Shown here piece after piece: positions 42,372 to 54,028 of a stretch of 64,000 nt of DNA. This stretch comes from Paralithodes platypus. Taxonomy: Eukaryota; Arthropoda; Malacostraca; Decapoda; Lithodidae. Under the pieces are notes generated by a model. It did no database searches and was not told the DNA's origin. It saw nothing but the letters and a program-made list of their open reading frames with translations. Every line of letters begins with the position of its first letter. Within the stretch, counting starts at the first letter, position 1. A program made the position numbers and the translations under genes. Location: positions 23,590,743-23,654,742 of the forward strand of contig CM064506.1 of assembly GCA_032716605.1 (NCBI GenBank), given 5' to 3'.

Positions 42372-42647
42372 TTTCTGGACCACCTTCTCCCTCATGTAAA
42401 CATTTACTATTACTTTTGAGATATTAAAACATTCAACTCATTAGTTTGGCGATTTGAAGACCTTTCCTGTCATTTAGGTGTCAATTGTTCTTATATCAAG
42501 TGATAGCGAATTTGCAATTTACTAGCTCGGTTCCTACCGAAAATTTATCTTGAAGGGGGTCTTAGGTGTATTTTAATAAGGTTCATGGGGGTCTAGGGAG
42601 GAAACTAAAACAAATATATAAATAAATAGATAACTAACAATCTCGCC
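42372..42647. mobile_element. M2 MITE, degenerate, 276 bp
   Basis: Between TTAA 42368-42371 and TTAA 42648-42651. Blocks: ttctccctcatgtaaaca, attcaactcattagtttggc, tgtcatttaggtgtcaattg, a decayed core (atcaagtgatagcgaatttg), ttatcttgaagggggt. The central hairpin is deleted. Confidence 0.7.
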
Positions 42648-42651
42648 TTAA

Positions 42652-43073
42652 TTGTTTACCAATTCCATTTACCTCGTTTTCCATCAAGCTAATCACCCTT
42701 TCATTCATCTCGGTTTCCCTTTCCCAATTACTTCTGTAAGACAAAAGGAAAACTGGACAATGTTACATATATTTCAAGTAGGTAATCTTATCATATTAAT
42801 GTTACATTCAAAGGACTTAAACAAAGTAGCTCAATGATTTGCCATTTCTTCTACATTTGTTTTCTTACGACGTTATAATGTCTTTTCTGACACTATTTAT
42901 CGACATTCCTCATATTAAAACTTTACATCTGAAAAAACAAAGAATACAAAACAAATATGCAACTTATTTACACCCAAATATTCGGTTTACAAAATCACTC
43001 ACATACTGTAATATGTCAGCACATTAGTATTCCACCCCCCCCCCCCCCCCTCCCCCAACTCACACATAGACAC

Positions 43074-43134
<61 letters not shown>

Positions 43135-44435
43135 ATAATGACTTAACTGAGCCCACTAATAAATTCCCAGTTTCTCCTTCTAGTCAAATTACCGAGGGGA
43201 ATAAAACACTGATGTACTTTAGATTAATCATGACTCTCTCTCTCTCTCTTTTATTTTTATTTCTGTCTTTCTTATTCTCTTTCTCTTTTAGCTTTCTTTC
43301 TTTTTTCTTTACTCCATCTCTTTCTCTCCTTATTTTGTTTTGTTTTCTCTATATATTTGTGTTTCCAATATGTCTTTTTCTTGCCCCCCCCCCCCCCCTC
43401 TCTCTCTCTCTCTCTCATACATACACACCCCACCCACCAGCTCCATCTGTGGATTTACCTGTACGTTTTCATGACATTAGTTGATACTGTCTTCACCCAA
43501 ATATTTTAATTTATCCTGTTGGATTTGTTGATGTTCCTCCATTTATGTTGAAATTAAAAAATACGGTGACTACATGAACTGAAAAGCAAGTACATTTAAT
43601 GAGTTTCTTTATTGTAAATTACAGTTGCTACTTAATTCTCTAGAGGACAAAAGAAAAGTCAAAACTATCCGCATTGATTTCAATACCCCCCCCCCACCCC
43701 CCACCCCACACACACACACACACACCGCCGAAATTAATGCAATTTTTTTGTTTTTCAAATTAATGTTCAGGTCTTTTCATAGTTCATATGAATGTAGAGC
43801 AGGATATTGATTCGATACATTGCAGAGCGAAACGCATTGATGTTAAACGCTTCTATAAAATGGCACACATAGCGTGTTTGTTGGTATATCTATTAAAAAT
43901 TATAACACTTGAGGGATTGAAACACTAATTATGTGTGTCAGCTTAGTTTCATTTTAAGCACAACCATGTTCAAGCATAGAAGGAATGAGGTGCAAAGGAT
44001 TAAAGGAAATATGAAAGGAACATGTTGCAAAATGAGGAGTGGAGGGGGATATAACAAGAAGGATAAAAAAAGTACTAAATAAATGTAAAACGATTAACTT
44101 GATAAAGAGAGAGAGAGAGAGAGAGAGAGTGAGAGAGATCGCAAAAGAAAGAGAAAACGAAAGCCAGCGGGCAAGAGCAGGTGGTACAGGTTCTAGAGGA
44201 AGTCGTATGAGGGTCCCTGAATAAGTAACCTGCGGTGGGCGTGTGGGTTTAGGGTGGAGGTGAGGGGAAACGAAGGCACCTGGGGCGGAAGTGAGGGGAG
44301 GAGAGAGAGAGAGAGAGATTTAACCATAGGAGAGTTAATTCAGATGGCAGGTGAAAGAGGAAGAACTGTGGAAGACAGACGTAGAGAAATGAGTGAACCT
44401 AGGAGTCAAGCATAGGGAAGAAAGGTGGAATGGAA
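42652..44435. repeat. Low-complexity stretch: poly-C, (GA)n, CT-rich
   Basis: Poly-C near 43037-43050, (GA)n at 43078-43132, CT/T-rich DNA at 43233-43420 with poly-C at 43385-43398, C/CA at 43687-43727, and GA runs at 44105-44138 and 44300-44319. No coding region is supported. Confidence 0.7.
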
Positions 44436-47400
44436 AATGGGGACTATTCTAAATTATTCTAATGGGGACTAGGGTACAGTACTATAATGGGGACTAGGGT
44501 ACAGTACTATATTGGAGACTTGAGTACAGTACTATAATGGGGACTAGGGTACAGTACTATAATGGGGACTAGGGTACAGTACTATAATGGGGACTAGAGT
44601 ACAGTACTATAATGGGGACTACAGTACAGTACTATAATGGGGACTAGGGTACAGTACTATAATGGGGACTAGAGTACAGTACTATAATGGGGACTAGGGT
44701 ACAGTACTATAATGGGGACTAGGGTACAGTACTATAATGGGGACTAGAGTACAGTACTATAATGGGGACTAGGGTACAGTACTATAATGGGGACTAGGGT
44801 ACAGTACTATAATGGGGACTAGGGTACAGTACTATAATGGGGACTAGGGTACAGTACTATAATGGGGACTAGGGTACAGTACTATAATGGGGACTAGAGT
44901 ACAGTACTATAATGGGGACTAGGGTACAGTACTATAATGGGGACTAGGGTACAGTACTATAATGGGGACTAGGGTACAGCACTATAATGGTGACTAGGGT
45001 ACAGTACTATAATGGGGACTAGGGTACAGTACTATAATGGGGACTAGGGTAGAGTATTATAATGGGGACTAGGGTACAGTACTATAATGGGGACTAGGGT
45101 ACAGTACTATAATGGGGACTAGGGTACAGTACTCTGATGGGGACTAGGGTACAGTACTATAATGGGGACTAGGGTACAGTACTCTAATGGGGACTAGGGT
45201 ACAGTACTCTGATGGGGACTAGGGTACAGTACTATAATGGGGACTAGGGTACAGTAATATAATGGGGACTAGGGTACAGTACTCTAATGGGGATTAGGGT
45301 ACAGTACTTTAATGGGACTAGGGTACAGTAAGACTAATGGGGACTATAGAGAACAGAACTCTAACGGGGACTAGGGTACAGTTAGACTAATGGTGACTAG
45401 GGTACAGTACTTTAATGGGGACTAGGGTTCAGTACTCTAATGGTGACTATAGGGTACAGTACTGTAATGGGGACTAGGGTACAGTACTTTAATGGGTACT
45501 ACGGTACAGTGATCTAATGGGGACTAGGGTACAGTACTCTAATGGGGACTAGGGTACAGTACTCAAATGGGGACTAGGGTACAGTACTATAATGGGGACT
45601 AGGGTACAGTACTATAATGGGGACTAGGGTACAGTACTATAATGGGGACTAGGGTACAGGACTTTAATGGGAATAGGGTACAGTAAGACTAATGGGGACT
45701 GTAGAGTACAGTACTCTAATGGGGACTAGGGTACAGTTAGACTAATGGTGACTAGGGTACAGTACTCTAATGGGGACTAGGATTCAGTACTCTAATGGTG
45801 ATTATAGGGTACAGTACTCTAATGGGTACTACGGTACAGTGAGCTAATGGGGACTAGGGCACAATACTCTAATGGTGACTATAGGGTACAATACTCTATC
45901 GGGGACTAGGGTACTGTACTCTAATGGGGACTAGGGTACAGTACTATAATGGGGACTAGGGTCAAGTACTATAATGGGGACTAGGGTACAGTACTATAAT
46001 GGGGACTAGGGTACAGTACTATAATGGGGACTAGGGTACAGTACTATAATGGGGACTAGGGTACAGTACTATAATGGGGACTAGGGTACAGTACTATAAT
46101 GGGGACTAGGGTACAGTACTATAATGGGGACTAGGGTACAGTACTATAATGGGGACTAGGGTACAGTACTATAATGGGGACTAGGGTACAGTACTATAAT
46201 GGGGACTAGGGTACAGTACTATAATGGGGACTAGGGTACAGTACTATAATGGGGACTAGGGTACAGTACTATAATGGGGACTAGGGTACAGTACTATAAT
46301 GGGGACTAGGGTACAGTACTATAATGGGGACTAGGGTACAGTACTTTAATGGGAATAGGGTACAGTAAGACTAATGGGGACTATAGAGTTCAGTACTCTA
46401 ATGGGGACTAGGGTACAGTTAGACTAATGGTGACTAGGGTACAGTACTCTAATGGGGACTAGGATTCAGTACTCTAATGGTGATTATAGGGTACAGTACT
46501 CTAATGGGTACTACGGTACAGTGAGCTAATGGGGACTAGGGCACAATACTCTAATGGTGACTATAGGGTACAATACTCTATCGGGGACTAGGGTACTGTA
46601 CTCTAATGGGGACTAGGGTACAGTACTATAATGGGGACTAGGGTACAGTACTATAATGGGGACTAGGGTACAGTACTATAATGGGGACTAGGGTACAATA
46701 CTATAATGGGGACTAGGGTACAGTACTATTATGGGGACTAGGGTACAGTACTATAATGGGGACTAGGGTACAGTACTATAATGGGGACTAGGGTACAGTA
46801 CTATAATGGGGACTAGGGTACAGTACTATAATGGGGACTACGGTACAGTACTATAATGGGGACTAGGGTACAGTACTATAATGGGGACTAGGGTACAGTA
46901 CTATAATGGGGACTAGGGTACAGTACTTTAATGGGACTATGGTACAGTAAGACTAATGGGGACTATAGAGTAAAGTACTCTAATGGGGACTAGGGTACAG
47001 TACTATTATGGGGACTAGGGTACAGTACTATAATGGGGACTAGGGTACAGTACTATAATGGGGACTAGGGTACAGTACTATAATGGGGACTACGGTACAG
47101 TACTATAATGGGGACTAGGGTACAGTACTATAATGGGGACTAGGGTACAGTACTATAATGGGGACTAGGGTACAGTACTTTAATGGGACTAGGGTACAGT
47201 AAGACTAATGGGAACTATAGAGTACAGTACTCTAATGGGGACTAGGGTACAGTTAGACTAATGGTGACTAGGGTACAGTACTCTAATTGGGACTAGGGTT
47301 CAGTACTCTAATGGTGACTTTGGGGTACAGTACTCTAATGGGGACTACGGTACAGTGATCTAATGGGGACTAGGGTACAGTGCTCTAATGGGGACTAGGG

Positions 47401-47451
47401 TACATTACTCTAATGGGGACTAGGGTACAGTGCTCTAATGGGGACTATGGG
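44436..47451. repeat. Minisatellite, 25-bp unit, about 120 copies
   Basis: The unit ggggactagggtacagtact plus ataat is repeated without interruption for about 3.0 kb. Most units are identical. Variants with ctctaat, actttaatgggact, gtaagactaat, ttagactaatggtgact and gggtactacggtacagtgat cluster into recurring cassettes at about 45300-45560, 45655-45940, 46340-46620, 46920-46990 and 47165-47450. The second and third cassettes are near-identical over about 280 bp, so there is a higher-order duplication of about 690 bp. Non-coding, since the period is not a multiple of three. Confidence 0.95.
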
Positions 47452-47690
47452 CAGAGCTGTTTATATGTTCCGATAATTCTGCCGTATACCTATTGTGCAC
47501 ACTAAGTTCCTTCCTTATTATTGTGGTATTTAGTTATAACTATTATAATAATATTCAACCTTGCACGTACAGTAGATGTAAGCTTAAAAATAGATCTATG
47601 CCCAGCCAACATTATTAGTATGATAAATATCGAGTGTTCTATATAATCTCAAACCATAATGAAACTACCCCCATTTGAATCTTTAAACCT
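47452..47690. other. No gene seen
   Basis: A/T-rich spacer between the minisatellite and an M2 copy. Confidence 0.5.
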
Positions 47691-47694
47691 TTAA

Positions 47695-48060
47695 GGGGAG
47701 ATGGTTCACTGTTTGGGCGATGTTTGCATGTATTCATTATTTTTCTAGTTTCCTCCCTAGACCTCCATAAAAAAAAAAAAAAAAAAAACATCCATTAGAT
47801 CACCCTTCTAGATTAATTTGTATATTTTTCGGTAGAAAATTTCCCGGCCGAAGGCCGGTTCTTCCAACATTACAGGCTGACTTTCGTTCGCCAGGGAAAA
47901 AATCGACACCTAAGTAGCACGAAAGGCCTAAATATTGACGAATAAATGGGGCGAAAGGTCTTATAATCAACTAACTAATGGGGCAAGCATTTTAACATCT
48001 GAAAACTAATGGGGCTAAGCATGGGGAAGAAAGTGGTCGAGAAAACCGACCCATCTCCCC
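47695..48060. mobile_element. M2 MITE, intact 366-bp copy
   Basis: TTAA 47691-47694 and 48061-48064. Ends GGGGAGATGG and CCATCTCCCC are perfect 10-bp inverted repeats. It contains ctagacctccat, a poly-A (47771-47788), the hairpin ccggccgaaggccgg, a core with two changes (ggctgactttcgttcgccag), gcacgaaaggcctaaatatt and aactaatggggctaagcat. Confidence 0.88.
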
Positions 48061-48064
48061 TTAA

Positions 48065-48420
48065 AGCTAAATTCTGAAGCATTAAAGACACTATATAATT
48101 ATAACACTGCCTTATCTCGTTTGGGTTACTTACAGATTTAAAGGAGTATACACTTATTATGGAGACCGGTCAACTCAACCAAAAGACCATTTCAACCAGT
48201 AGATCTCAACCAGTACCAAATCAACCAATACGGTTAGGTTAGGTTAGGTTAGTATTATATTTTGGCACTGGTTTGGTTGGTCTGGGTTAATTTGGCACTG
48301 GTTGAGAGCTACTGGTTGAAATGGTATACTGGTTGAGATGACATGGAACCACTTACTATGGCTCGTAACTGTACATGATATCGGCTTAGCAAATATTGCT
48401 TTGGTTGAAATTGCAAGATG
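48065..48420. repeat. Foldback of aaccagt words with (TTAGG)4
   Basis: caaccagtagatctcaaccagt at 48194-48216 is mirrored by actggttgagagctactggttga at 48296-48319. Between them lies ggttaggttaggttaggtta at 48234-48254, four units of the arthropod telomere motif TTAGG. Four units are too few to call a telomeric tract. Confidence 0.6.
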
Positions 48421-48765
48421 GTTCACACGCGTAACAAAAAACAAAAGAACACAAAAGAGCAAAACACAACATGGCGGCCACTGTAATAAAGAAGACTGAT
48501 GTAATTCTCCCCAATGAGGGTTTCTGGGGGGGCCGAGAGGGGAGAAATAATACTTGTTCTCGCATCTGTGGCCTCGTTTCCACTTTTTTGTCTCTGGATG
48601 AGGGAGAGGAGCCTGATGCTAAACTGAGGAGAGAGAGAGAGAGATTGTGAATTAATATGTAGGCTATATGTTACAGTCAAACTGTGAAACGTACTACTCA
48701 TTTCGTGAAATGACTAAAACAAATTGTCAGTCTATGAAATGACTGGTTACTAAATAAATAAATAA

Positions 48766-48804
<39 letters not shown>

Positions 48805-49116
48805 CATATGAGTGTGTGCGTGAGTGTGTGTGTATGTATGTGTGAGGGGAGAAGAAGGGTTGAGGGGAAAGATCAGAATAGTGGCAAAGGGAGAATTGGA
48901 TGATGAATAATAAGAGGGGACGTAGTTCATGTTCTTAAAATTATTTAATATCACATGAAAGACAGCATCAGAAAGATATAATTGTTTTGTTAGCTTCCTA
49001 TCATCTTAACTTTAATACTGCAGAACCAATTCCATGGTCTATTTAAAACGTTGGACACAACACAATGAACTAGCTTCACGTCTATTCTCACTCTTCCGAT
49101 GTCCGTTAGTATTAGC
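48421..49116. other. No gene seen; short TA and GT microsatellites
   Basis: (TA)n at 48768-48783 followed by (GT)n at 48784-48845, and a GA run at 48629-48644. This includes the 5' flank of tRNA-Glu. Confidence 0.55.
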
Positions 49117-49188
49117 TCCCGTGTTGTCTAGTGGCTAGGATACGCGGCTCTCACCCGCGAGGCCCGGGTTCGATTCCCGGCACGGGAA
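49117..49188 (+). tRNA. tRNA-Glu (anticodon CTC)
   Basis: 72 nt. Acceptor TCCCGTG/CACGGGA with discriminator A, all seven pairs perfect. The D arm with TGTCTAGTGGCTAGGATAC supplies the A box. Anticodon stem CGCGG/CCGCG encloses loop CTCTCAC, anticodon CTC at 49150-49152. T arm CCCGGGTTCGATTCCCGG with a perfect B box. No intron and no encoded CCA. A T6 terminator follows four bases after the gene. It has every sign of a functional gene. Confidence 0.96.
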
Positions 49189-49192
49189 AATA

Positions 49193-49198
49193 TTTTTT
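49193..49198 (+). terminator. Pol III terminator of tRNA-Glu
   Basis: TTTTTT four bases downstream of the tRNA 3' end. Confidence 0.85.
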
Positions 49199-49936
49199 CT
49201 CAGGACTAGAAAAAAACAAAAAACAAAAAAACAAACGACTGAGATATGAATTGCGTAATCAAAGCTGGAGATTTTAGTTGAAGAGGTTCAACACTAGTAT
49301 ATGTGGATCTGTTTTACCAAGGAACACACTTCCCATGAAAAGTTGTACTGTAAATAATGTTCTAGTAAAGCAATTCAAGGAAAGAGTAGATACGATTTTG
49401 CACACTCTGCAATGAGTGTGGTACACAATACAATCTCTTCCTTTCAACTTAAGAGTATCTCCTTGGAATGACCCACAAGGTCTTTGAGATGCAAACTGTC
49501 CCTTGTTGTTCCTTGTAACTCTCTCTCTCTCTCTTCTTGGAATGTCCGAGGTAAATTATACCTTGGGAGAAGATTCTCTTCGCATTATTACCGTTGTCGT
49601 TGAAATGTAAATACAAATATCATGTCTACGGAATTGTAGTGTTATGCATTTCAGTATTCACACACGAACACACACACTCTATACACCCAGCCCATCTCGT
49701 CAAAATGTTTAATGTTGTACACACTCTCTATTTTATATATAGGGTTCCTACATTAATTCAAAACAAGTAAATATAGCCATGTTAATTTGCATAATTATTC
49801 AGTAGTGCAAAATCAGGCAACACAGGCGTAGCATATTAATATGATACAATGTAAATATGAAATTATATATCCTATTTAAACCATAATATAATGTTAATTA
49901 ATATAAAGAGTCTTTAAAATATATTGCAACCAACAC
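49199..49936. other. No gene seen
   Basis: A/T-rich spacer between tRNA-Glu and the SRP RNA gene, with a small CT run (49519-49532). No repeat recognised. Confidence 0.55.
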
Positions 49937-50239
49937 AAAATAAGGACCCAGTCCGCCTATTTTGGAAGGGCTACGACGGGCCGCCCACTCACAGGCGCGA
50001 TCCCACTACTGCTCGACACGGGTGCTTTTGGCTGCTGGGTTTCCCCTCTGGCCCGGTTCACACCTCCTTAGTCAACCTGGACGCCCCATGGTTCCCCAAG
50101 GGTGGCCATATTGATGCCGAGCTTAGTGCGGACGCCCACTCAACATGGGAAGACCCGCCACAGTGATCCCTCCCTCAAGCCGTCCATGAGCCCAAGCCTC
50201 CAAGTAGCCGGATTACAGAACTGCGCCACCAGTCCCAGC
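49937..50239 (-). ncRNA. SRP RNA (7SL), full length, about 303 nt
   Basis: RNA core of the signal recognition particle, which binds signal peptides emerging from the ribosome and docks it at the ER. From the minus-strand 5' end: Alu domain with GGTGGCGCAG, CTGTAATCCGGCTACTTGG and GGAGGCTTGGGCTC; then GTCCGCACTAAGCTCGGCAT and CAATATGG (50106-50133); helix 6 as CCCTTGG, GGAA loop, CCATGGGG (the SRP19-binding GNAR type); GGTGTGAACCGGGCCAG; helix 8 with GGGGAAACCCAGCAGCC, the SRP54 site; and AGTAGTGGGATCGCGCCTGT (49991-50010). It ends in TTTT at 49937-49940. Length and all conserved loops match a metazoan SRP RNA, and with a TATA box at -23 to -31 it looks functional rather than a retrocopy. Confidence 0.95.
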
Positions 50240-50261
50240 GGAGAGAAGGGCCACCACCAGG

Positions 50262-50270
50262 AAATTTATA
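50262..50270 (-). promoter_or_regulatory. TATA box of the SRP RNA gene
   Basis: TATAAATTT on the minus strand at -31 to -23 from the inferred SRP RNA start. Arthropod Pol III genes of this type commonly use an upstream TATA element. A retrocopied SRP RNA would lack it by descent, so it supports a genuine locus. Confidence 0.7.
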
Positions 50271-50712
50271 CCGCTGCTACCTGCCGCAACAGCCACCTTT
50301 ACCCAAGTTCTATAGACTAAGTCTATATAATAATTATTTAGTCTATATATCTTGCCTTTATCTATACCACCACTGCCCATCCACACTATAGTCACTTATT
50401 TCAACTGATGGTAAATTGAATCCCTTAGCAACTGATTTATATATATGTAACGGAAATATACAGTATGTAAGTACTATGTTTCTATGTTATATTACAGACA
50501 AGGTGTTCTTGATTAACACTCGTATTCTTAAACAAATATTTCTCTTCGTAGTATAGTACTGTTAATGTGACGAAATAACTTGACAAATGACGTTACCTTT
50601 ACAAATGCAAGTGCTAATCCATCTAATCTCAGTAGACAACGCTCATTCCCACAGTATTCGTTCGGTATCAGGCCCTGGGAAGGGAGATCATTATTTAAGA
50701 ATGCCACCCCTA
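50271..50712. other. No gene seen; upstream flank of SRP RNA
   Basis: No coding or known repeat. Further Pol III upstream elements may lie here but none is recognisable. Confidence 0.5.
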
Positions 50713-50930
50713 GGCAATGTCATACGAGCGCTTTTTCCGGCAATTTTTCAAGAGCAAGAATCTTCTCTCAATACTTTAGAGCTTTTTGTATACTGATACA
50801 GTGAATAGACTAAACTTAAAATATGTTTGGTGGGTTAAGAGTAAGAAAAGTTTAATTCTGAAGTTACCAGACGAGAATTTCTCCAAAATATTACCGGAAA
50901 AAGCGCTCATGCGACACCGAATTGTACACA
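50713..50930. mobile_element. M7 foldback MITE, copy 2
   Basis: Left: ggcaatgtcatacgagcgct, ttttccggcaatttttcaag; right: ttaccggaaaaagcgctcat, gcgacaccg. The inverted ends are about 30 bp. Confidence 0.65.
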
Positions 50931-50941
50931 CACTAAATTAA

Positions 50942-51150
50942 GCTGGTTTCACACAAGTGCATTTTTCTAACAATTTTCGATGAGCAAGTTATGTTACCAT
51001 ACTATGTTGAGGCTCTTTCGCTTTGGAATCGGACACTAGATCGAAGTCCGATTATGTTAGGTAGTTTCATTCTTTTGGAAGTTACATTTTCAAGCTGCCA
51101 TCCTACAAATGGCCCTAAAAATTGACGGAAAAATCTTTCGTGTGACACCA
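50942..51150. mobile_element. M7 foldback MITE, copy 3
   Basis: Left: gctggtttcacacaagtgca, aacaattttcgatgagcaag; right: aattgacggaaaaatctttc, gtgtgacaccaac. It lies in series with copy 2, 12 bp apart. Confidence 0.65.
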
Positions 51151-51380
51151 ACAGTAACATATTGTATTATAGGCTTTTCTTCGATGTCAGATATCGTCTC
51201 CAAGTAGCAAACACCTTGACAACGGCACAGCTTCTTCAAGTTTGGTTCACTTGTTTATTGTTTCTACTTTTTCATATGGATTTTGGTGTCCCTATTACAA
51301 AATGGACATAGCTTCCTTTGGGGAGAGTGCAGAGAAGAATTGAAACAATTATCCATAATATTACAAACCTTCCATATTAA

Positions 51381-51585
51381 CCCTTTGAAGCTCTGACGCG
51401 TTTTAGCAGTTTATTTTGGCTATCATTAGACGATGTTATGCAGCTTAGCAAGTATCTGTGGGTATTAAAAGGATAAATACTATCTCAATCAACTCTTTGA
51501 CTTCCATACACCGTTACAAATCTGAATAAAATCGTCCAATAGTAGCCAGAAACAGAAGAGAAACGCGCAATGGAGCTTGAAAGGG
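51381..51585. mobile_element. M6 MITE, intact 205-bp copy
   Basis: TTAA 51377-51380 and 51586-51589. Ends CCCTTTGAAGCTCTGACGCG and, reversed, CCCTTTCAAGCTCCATTGCG are inverted repeats of about 20 bp. The centre, gctatcattagacgatgtta and ttacaaatctgaataaaatc, also pairs loosely. This is the reference copy for M6. Confidence 0.85.
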
Positions 51586-51589
51586 TTAA

Positions 51590-51755
51590 GAAAGGCTGAA
51601 TAAATTAGGCTTACATTCGATAGAGAGACGCAGAGTTAGAGGGGATATGCTAGAGGTGTTTAAGTCGGTTAGTGGGATTTTTTTTTTTTTTTTTTTTTTA
51701 AGAGACAATGAACGGAGGAAGGAAAAACACAGATAAAACAAAAAGGTCCATGTGC
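51590..51755 (-). pseudogene. Short LINE scrap with poly-T insert
   Basis: ggctgaataaattaggctta catt, cgatagagagacgcagagtt and gaggggatatgctagaggtg translate (plus strand) as the RRRRVRGDMLEVFK-type segment seen in the LINE at 56.3 kb. It is followed by a T run at 51679-51699. Confidence 0.45.
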
Positions 51756-52870
51756 CTAAAGGCATCCTCCATTCATAAAATATTTGTAACAACTGGATTT
51801 AAACATTTGTAGATTGTAAGTTTGTGGAAAGCAATTCGAGGGAAGTGAATTCCAAAGAGTAGTAGTTCTGGGGATAAATGAATTTTGATAAGCAGAAGTT
51901 TTGATTTGTGGAGGAGATAGTGTAAATTCATAGGCGCTCTCAGCTGCCCTGGTTCTACGGGGAAAGATGTGGAGAGGCAGCACAATTGAAGCAAGTTCCT
52001 CTGAACAATTGCTGTGAAAATATCTGTAGAATAATGCAAGGGATGCAACGTTTCTTCGTATGGATAATGTAGGAAGGTCCTGTGTGATTGCAGGGTTATT
52101 GATTAATCTAATAGCTTTATTTTGAATTTTGTCCAACTGCCTCAATGCAACCACTCCACTTCCACCCCTCAGAGGTGAACAGTAATCCATCTGAGAACGC
52201 ACATGACTTTTATATATTACGGCCAACTGCTCGCCAGTGAAGAATTCTCGAACTCTGTACAGGAGTCCCAGTTTTTTAGAGGCATTCTTAGCAATGCTTC
52301 TAACATAATGTGTCCAGCTCAAGTTAGTAGTTAATGTTACACCGAGAATGTCAATACTAGGGGAAGTGGGAATATTTACATCATAGTGAGATTCTGTCTG
52401 TTAGAAAATGTAATGTACTTGGTTTTCTGTGCATTAAAGGAAACTAGATTCTTTTGTCCTCATTCATTAATTCTAGAAAGGTCCTGGTTCAGAGAAATTG
52501 CAGTGTTTATTTTTGAATTTATAAGATCGGGTTGGGTGAAAGAATTGGTAAATGTGAAGGAACTGTGGAGTGTTGAGTCATCTGCGTAGGAATGTATTGG
52601 ATTATGAGTGGTAGATATGAGATCATTGATATGAATGAGGAACAGAGTTAGGGCCAAAACTGATCCCTGGGGAACACCAGCATTTATTGAGTGACATTGA
52701 GAATAAAGGCCATCTACCATTACACGTATTTTTCTGTTATGAAGATAAGAAGAAATTAGTGGAACTAATGATGCAAGGCCGTAGTGAGATATCTTCGACA
52801 ATAAGGATTGATGCCAGACTCATCAAATGCCTTTGATATAATATCCAGTGTTATTGTATGTCTTTCACCA
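51756..52870 (-). pseudogene. LINE (CR1/jockey-like) RT and C-terminal domain
   Basis: Minus-strand pieces in order: SKAFDE-like segment near 52820, SKISHYGLASLVPLISSYLH, NAGVPQGSVLALTLFLIHIN, SYADDSTLH (catalytic YADD), SLNQDLSRIN, then FNAQKTKYITFS, SWTHYVRSIAKNASKKLGLL, SHVRSQMDYCSPLRGG, LDKIQNKAIRLINNP and TLWNSLPSNCFP. Frame breaks lie near 52460 and 52330 and upstream of 52800. Endonuclease and the RT fingers are missing. The YADD box itself is intact. The 3' UTR probably runs below 51756. Confidence 0.85.
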
Positions 52871-52897
52871 TGTTGGTCTTAATAAAGGGATTAAATA

Positions 52898-53110
52898 AGG
52901 GTGTAGTGACTAGCGTCTCGGACTTCCACCCAGAAGGCCCGGGTTCGCGCCCACGCTCGGCGCATTAAAGATTTTTCACAAGCACTGAGTCGTTACCATC
53001 CCTCATGAGCAAAGGGATGGGGTAGTAGTACAGGACCCCAATGGAAATATGCCTAATCGGCCTTATTGAGCTATCCTTAGCTAGCTTAGCATGCGCCAGC
53101 TTTAAGAACT
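52898..53110 (+). repeat. tRNA-derived SINE
   Basis: The head has gggtgtagtgactagcgtct (A-box region) and cccgggttcgcgcccacgct (B box at 52940-52952), with a tRNA-like 30-bp spacing. The body then has tcgttaccatccctcatgag, gtagtagtacaggaccccaa and cctaatcggccttattgagc. The acceptor stem does not pair fully, so this is a SINE rather than a tRNA gene. The 3' end is not defined. Confidence 0.6.
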
Positions 53111-53650
53111 ATTATTAGGGGTTCGTCCCCTACGGGGAACCCCTATTGTAATCATAAAACCTGGAATTTCATCCAAATGTTTCTTACGCGCCGGTTTCGA
53201 CGCAATAACTCCAGAACCGCTTTTTGGATCGGGATCAAACTTTCACAAGAGGTGCCTTTTTGTATTGGGCAACTTTTGATATGCTAAACATCCGGCATGG
53301 TGGCCAAACAGGTCCGTGGCAGCCGATTTCCCGAAAAACTTGACGCCTAAATACCGTCTCTCCCACTCACAGGAATCGACTTGGCTTTGGCATACGCACT
53401 CCCCTACTAATGCTCCGCAAATTTTATAGAGAAGGTTTTGCTTTTGCACGTGGGGTTTTTTCCGGCAATCTTGAAAAAACCTCGAATTCCACTTAAAATT
53501 CCACATCTTGAAAACTACGCCGATGATCAGAGCCATGCTTGCGTAGTTGGGTGAGGCTCGCGATTCCGAACGTTTTGATACCAAAAAATATAAATGGGTG
53601 GAATAGTTTGGCCGCAGCATTGAAAACTGTCCATTCTTAAATTACTTTAA
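53111..53650. repeat. Unclassified G/C-richer repeat with hairpin start
   Basis: It opens with taggggttcgtcccctacggggaacccctatt-like self-complementary DNA (aggggttcgtcccc / ggggaacccct). The following 500 bp is richer in G/C than its surroundings. An open frame of 125 codons on the minus strand has no recognisable domain. It looks like a dispersed repeat but there is no second copy in the window. Confidence 0.35.
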
Positions 53651-54028
53651 AACCGAATTCGCTACCACACACAAAGTTTACCGTCTACAGTCTATAGGCT
53701 TCCACGCATCCCCAGTTTTGCTTAATAACATAATCTCTTTATTATTCAGGCCTAGCTTTTGGTTTTTTATTGAACTCTCTCAAAACCGTTCGAGTCCCTA
53801 CGAATTCCAGCAATTATTTAGCCAACCTACCTATACATACCTACCCTACCAAATAATAATGATAAATTGAAATTTATTTTTGGTAAATGACAGAGTATTG
53901 GCTAAGGTTTTTAACAATTCCTCCCTTTGCCAAATGCTTAGTTTAATAACAATGATATGGACCTTTAAAGTTTTGGCAATTGCCCGTGTGACTCCTATTT
54001 AACCCTCCTAAAGTGTTACCACGAAATA
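53651..54028. other. No gene seen
   Basis: Plain A/T-rich DNA. Confidence 0.5.

Noticed and set aside
44436..47451. Resemblance to a CRISPR array
   Set aside because: The 25-bp units are directly abutting with no unique spacers, and the sequence is eukaryotic; it is a minisatellite.
48234..48254. TTAGG telomere tract
   Set aside because: Only four units, between the arms of a foldback repeat; a similar short CCTAA run occurs at about 23098-23116. Not evidence of a chromosome end.
52898..52965. Functional tRNA gene
   Set aside because: A and B boxes are present, but the acceptor stem does not pair and a SINE-like body follows.
53243..53620. 125-codon minus-strand open frame
   Set aside because: No recognisable domain, mixed composition and inside a likely dispersed repeat; kept only as an unclassified repeat.
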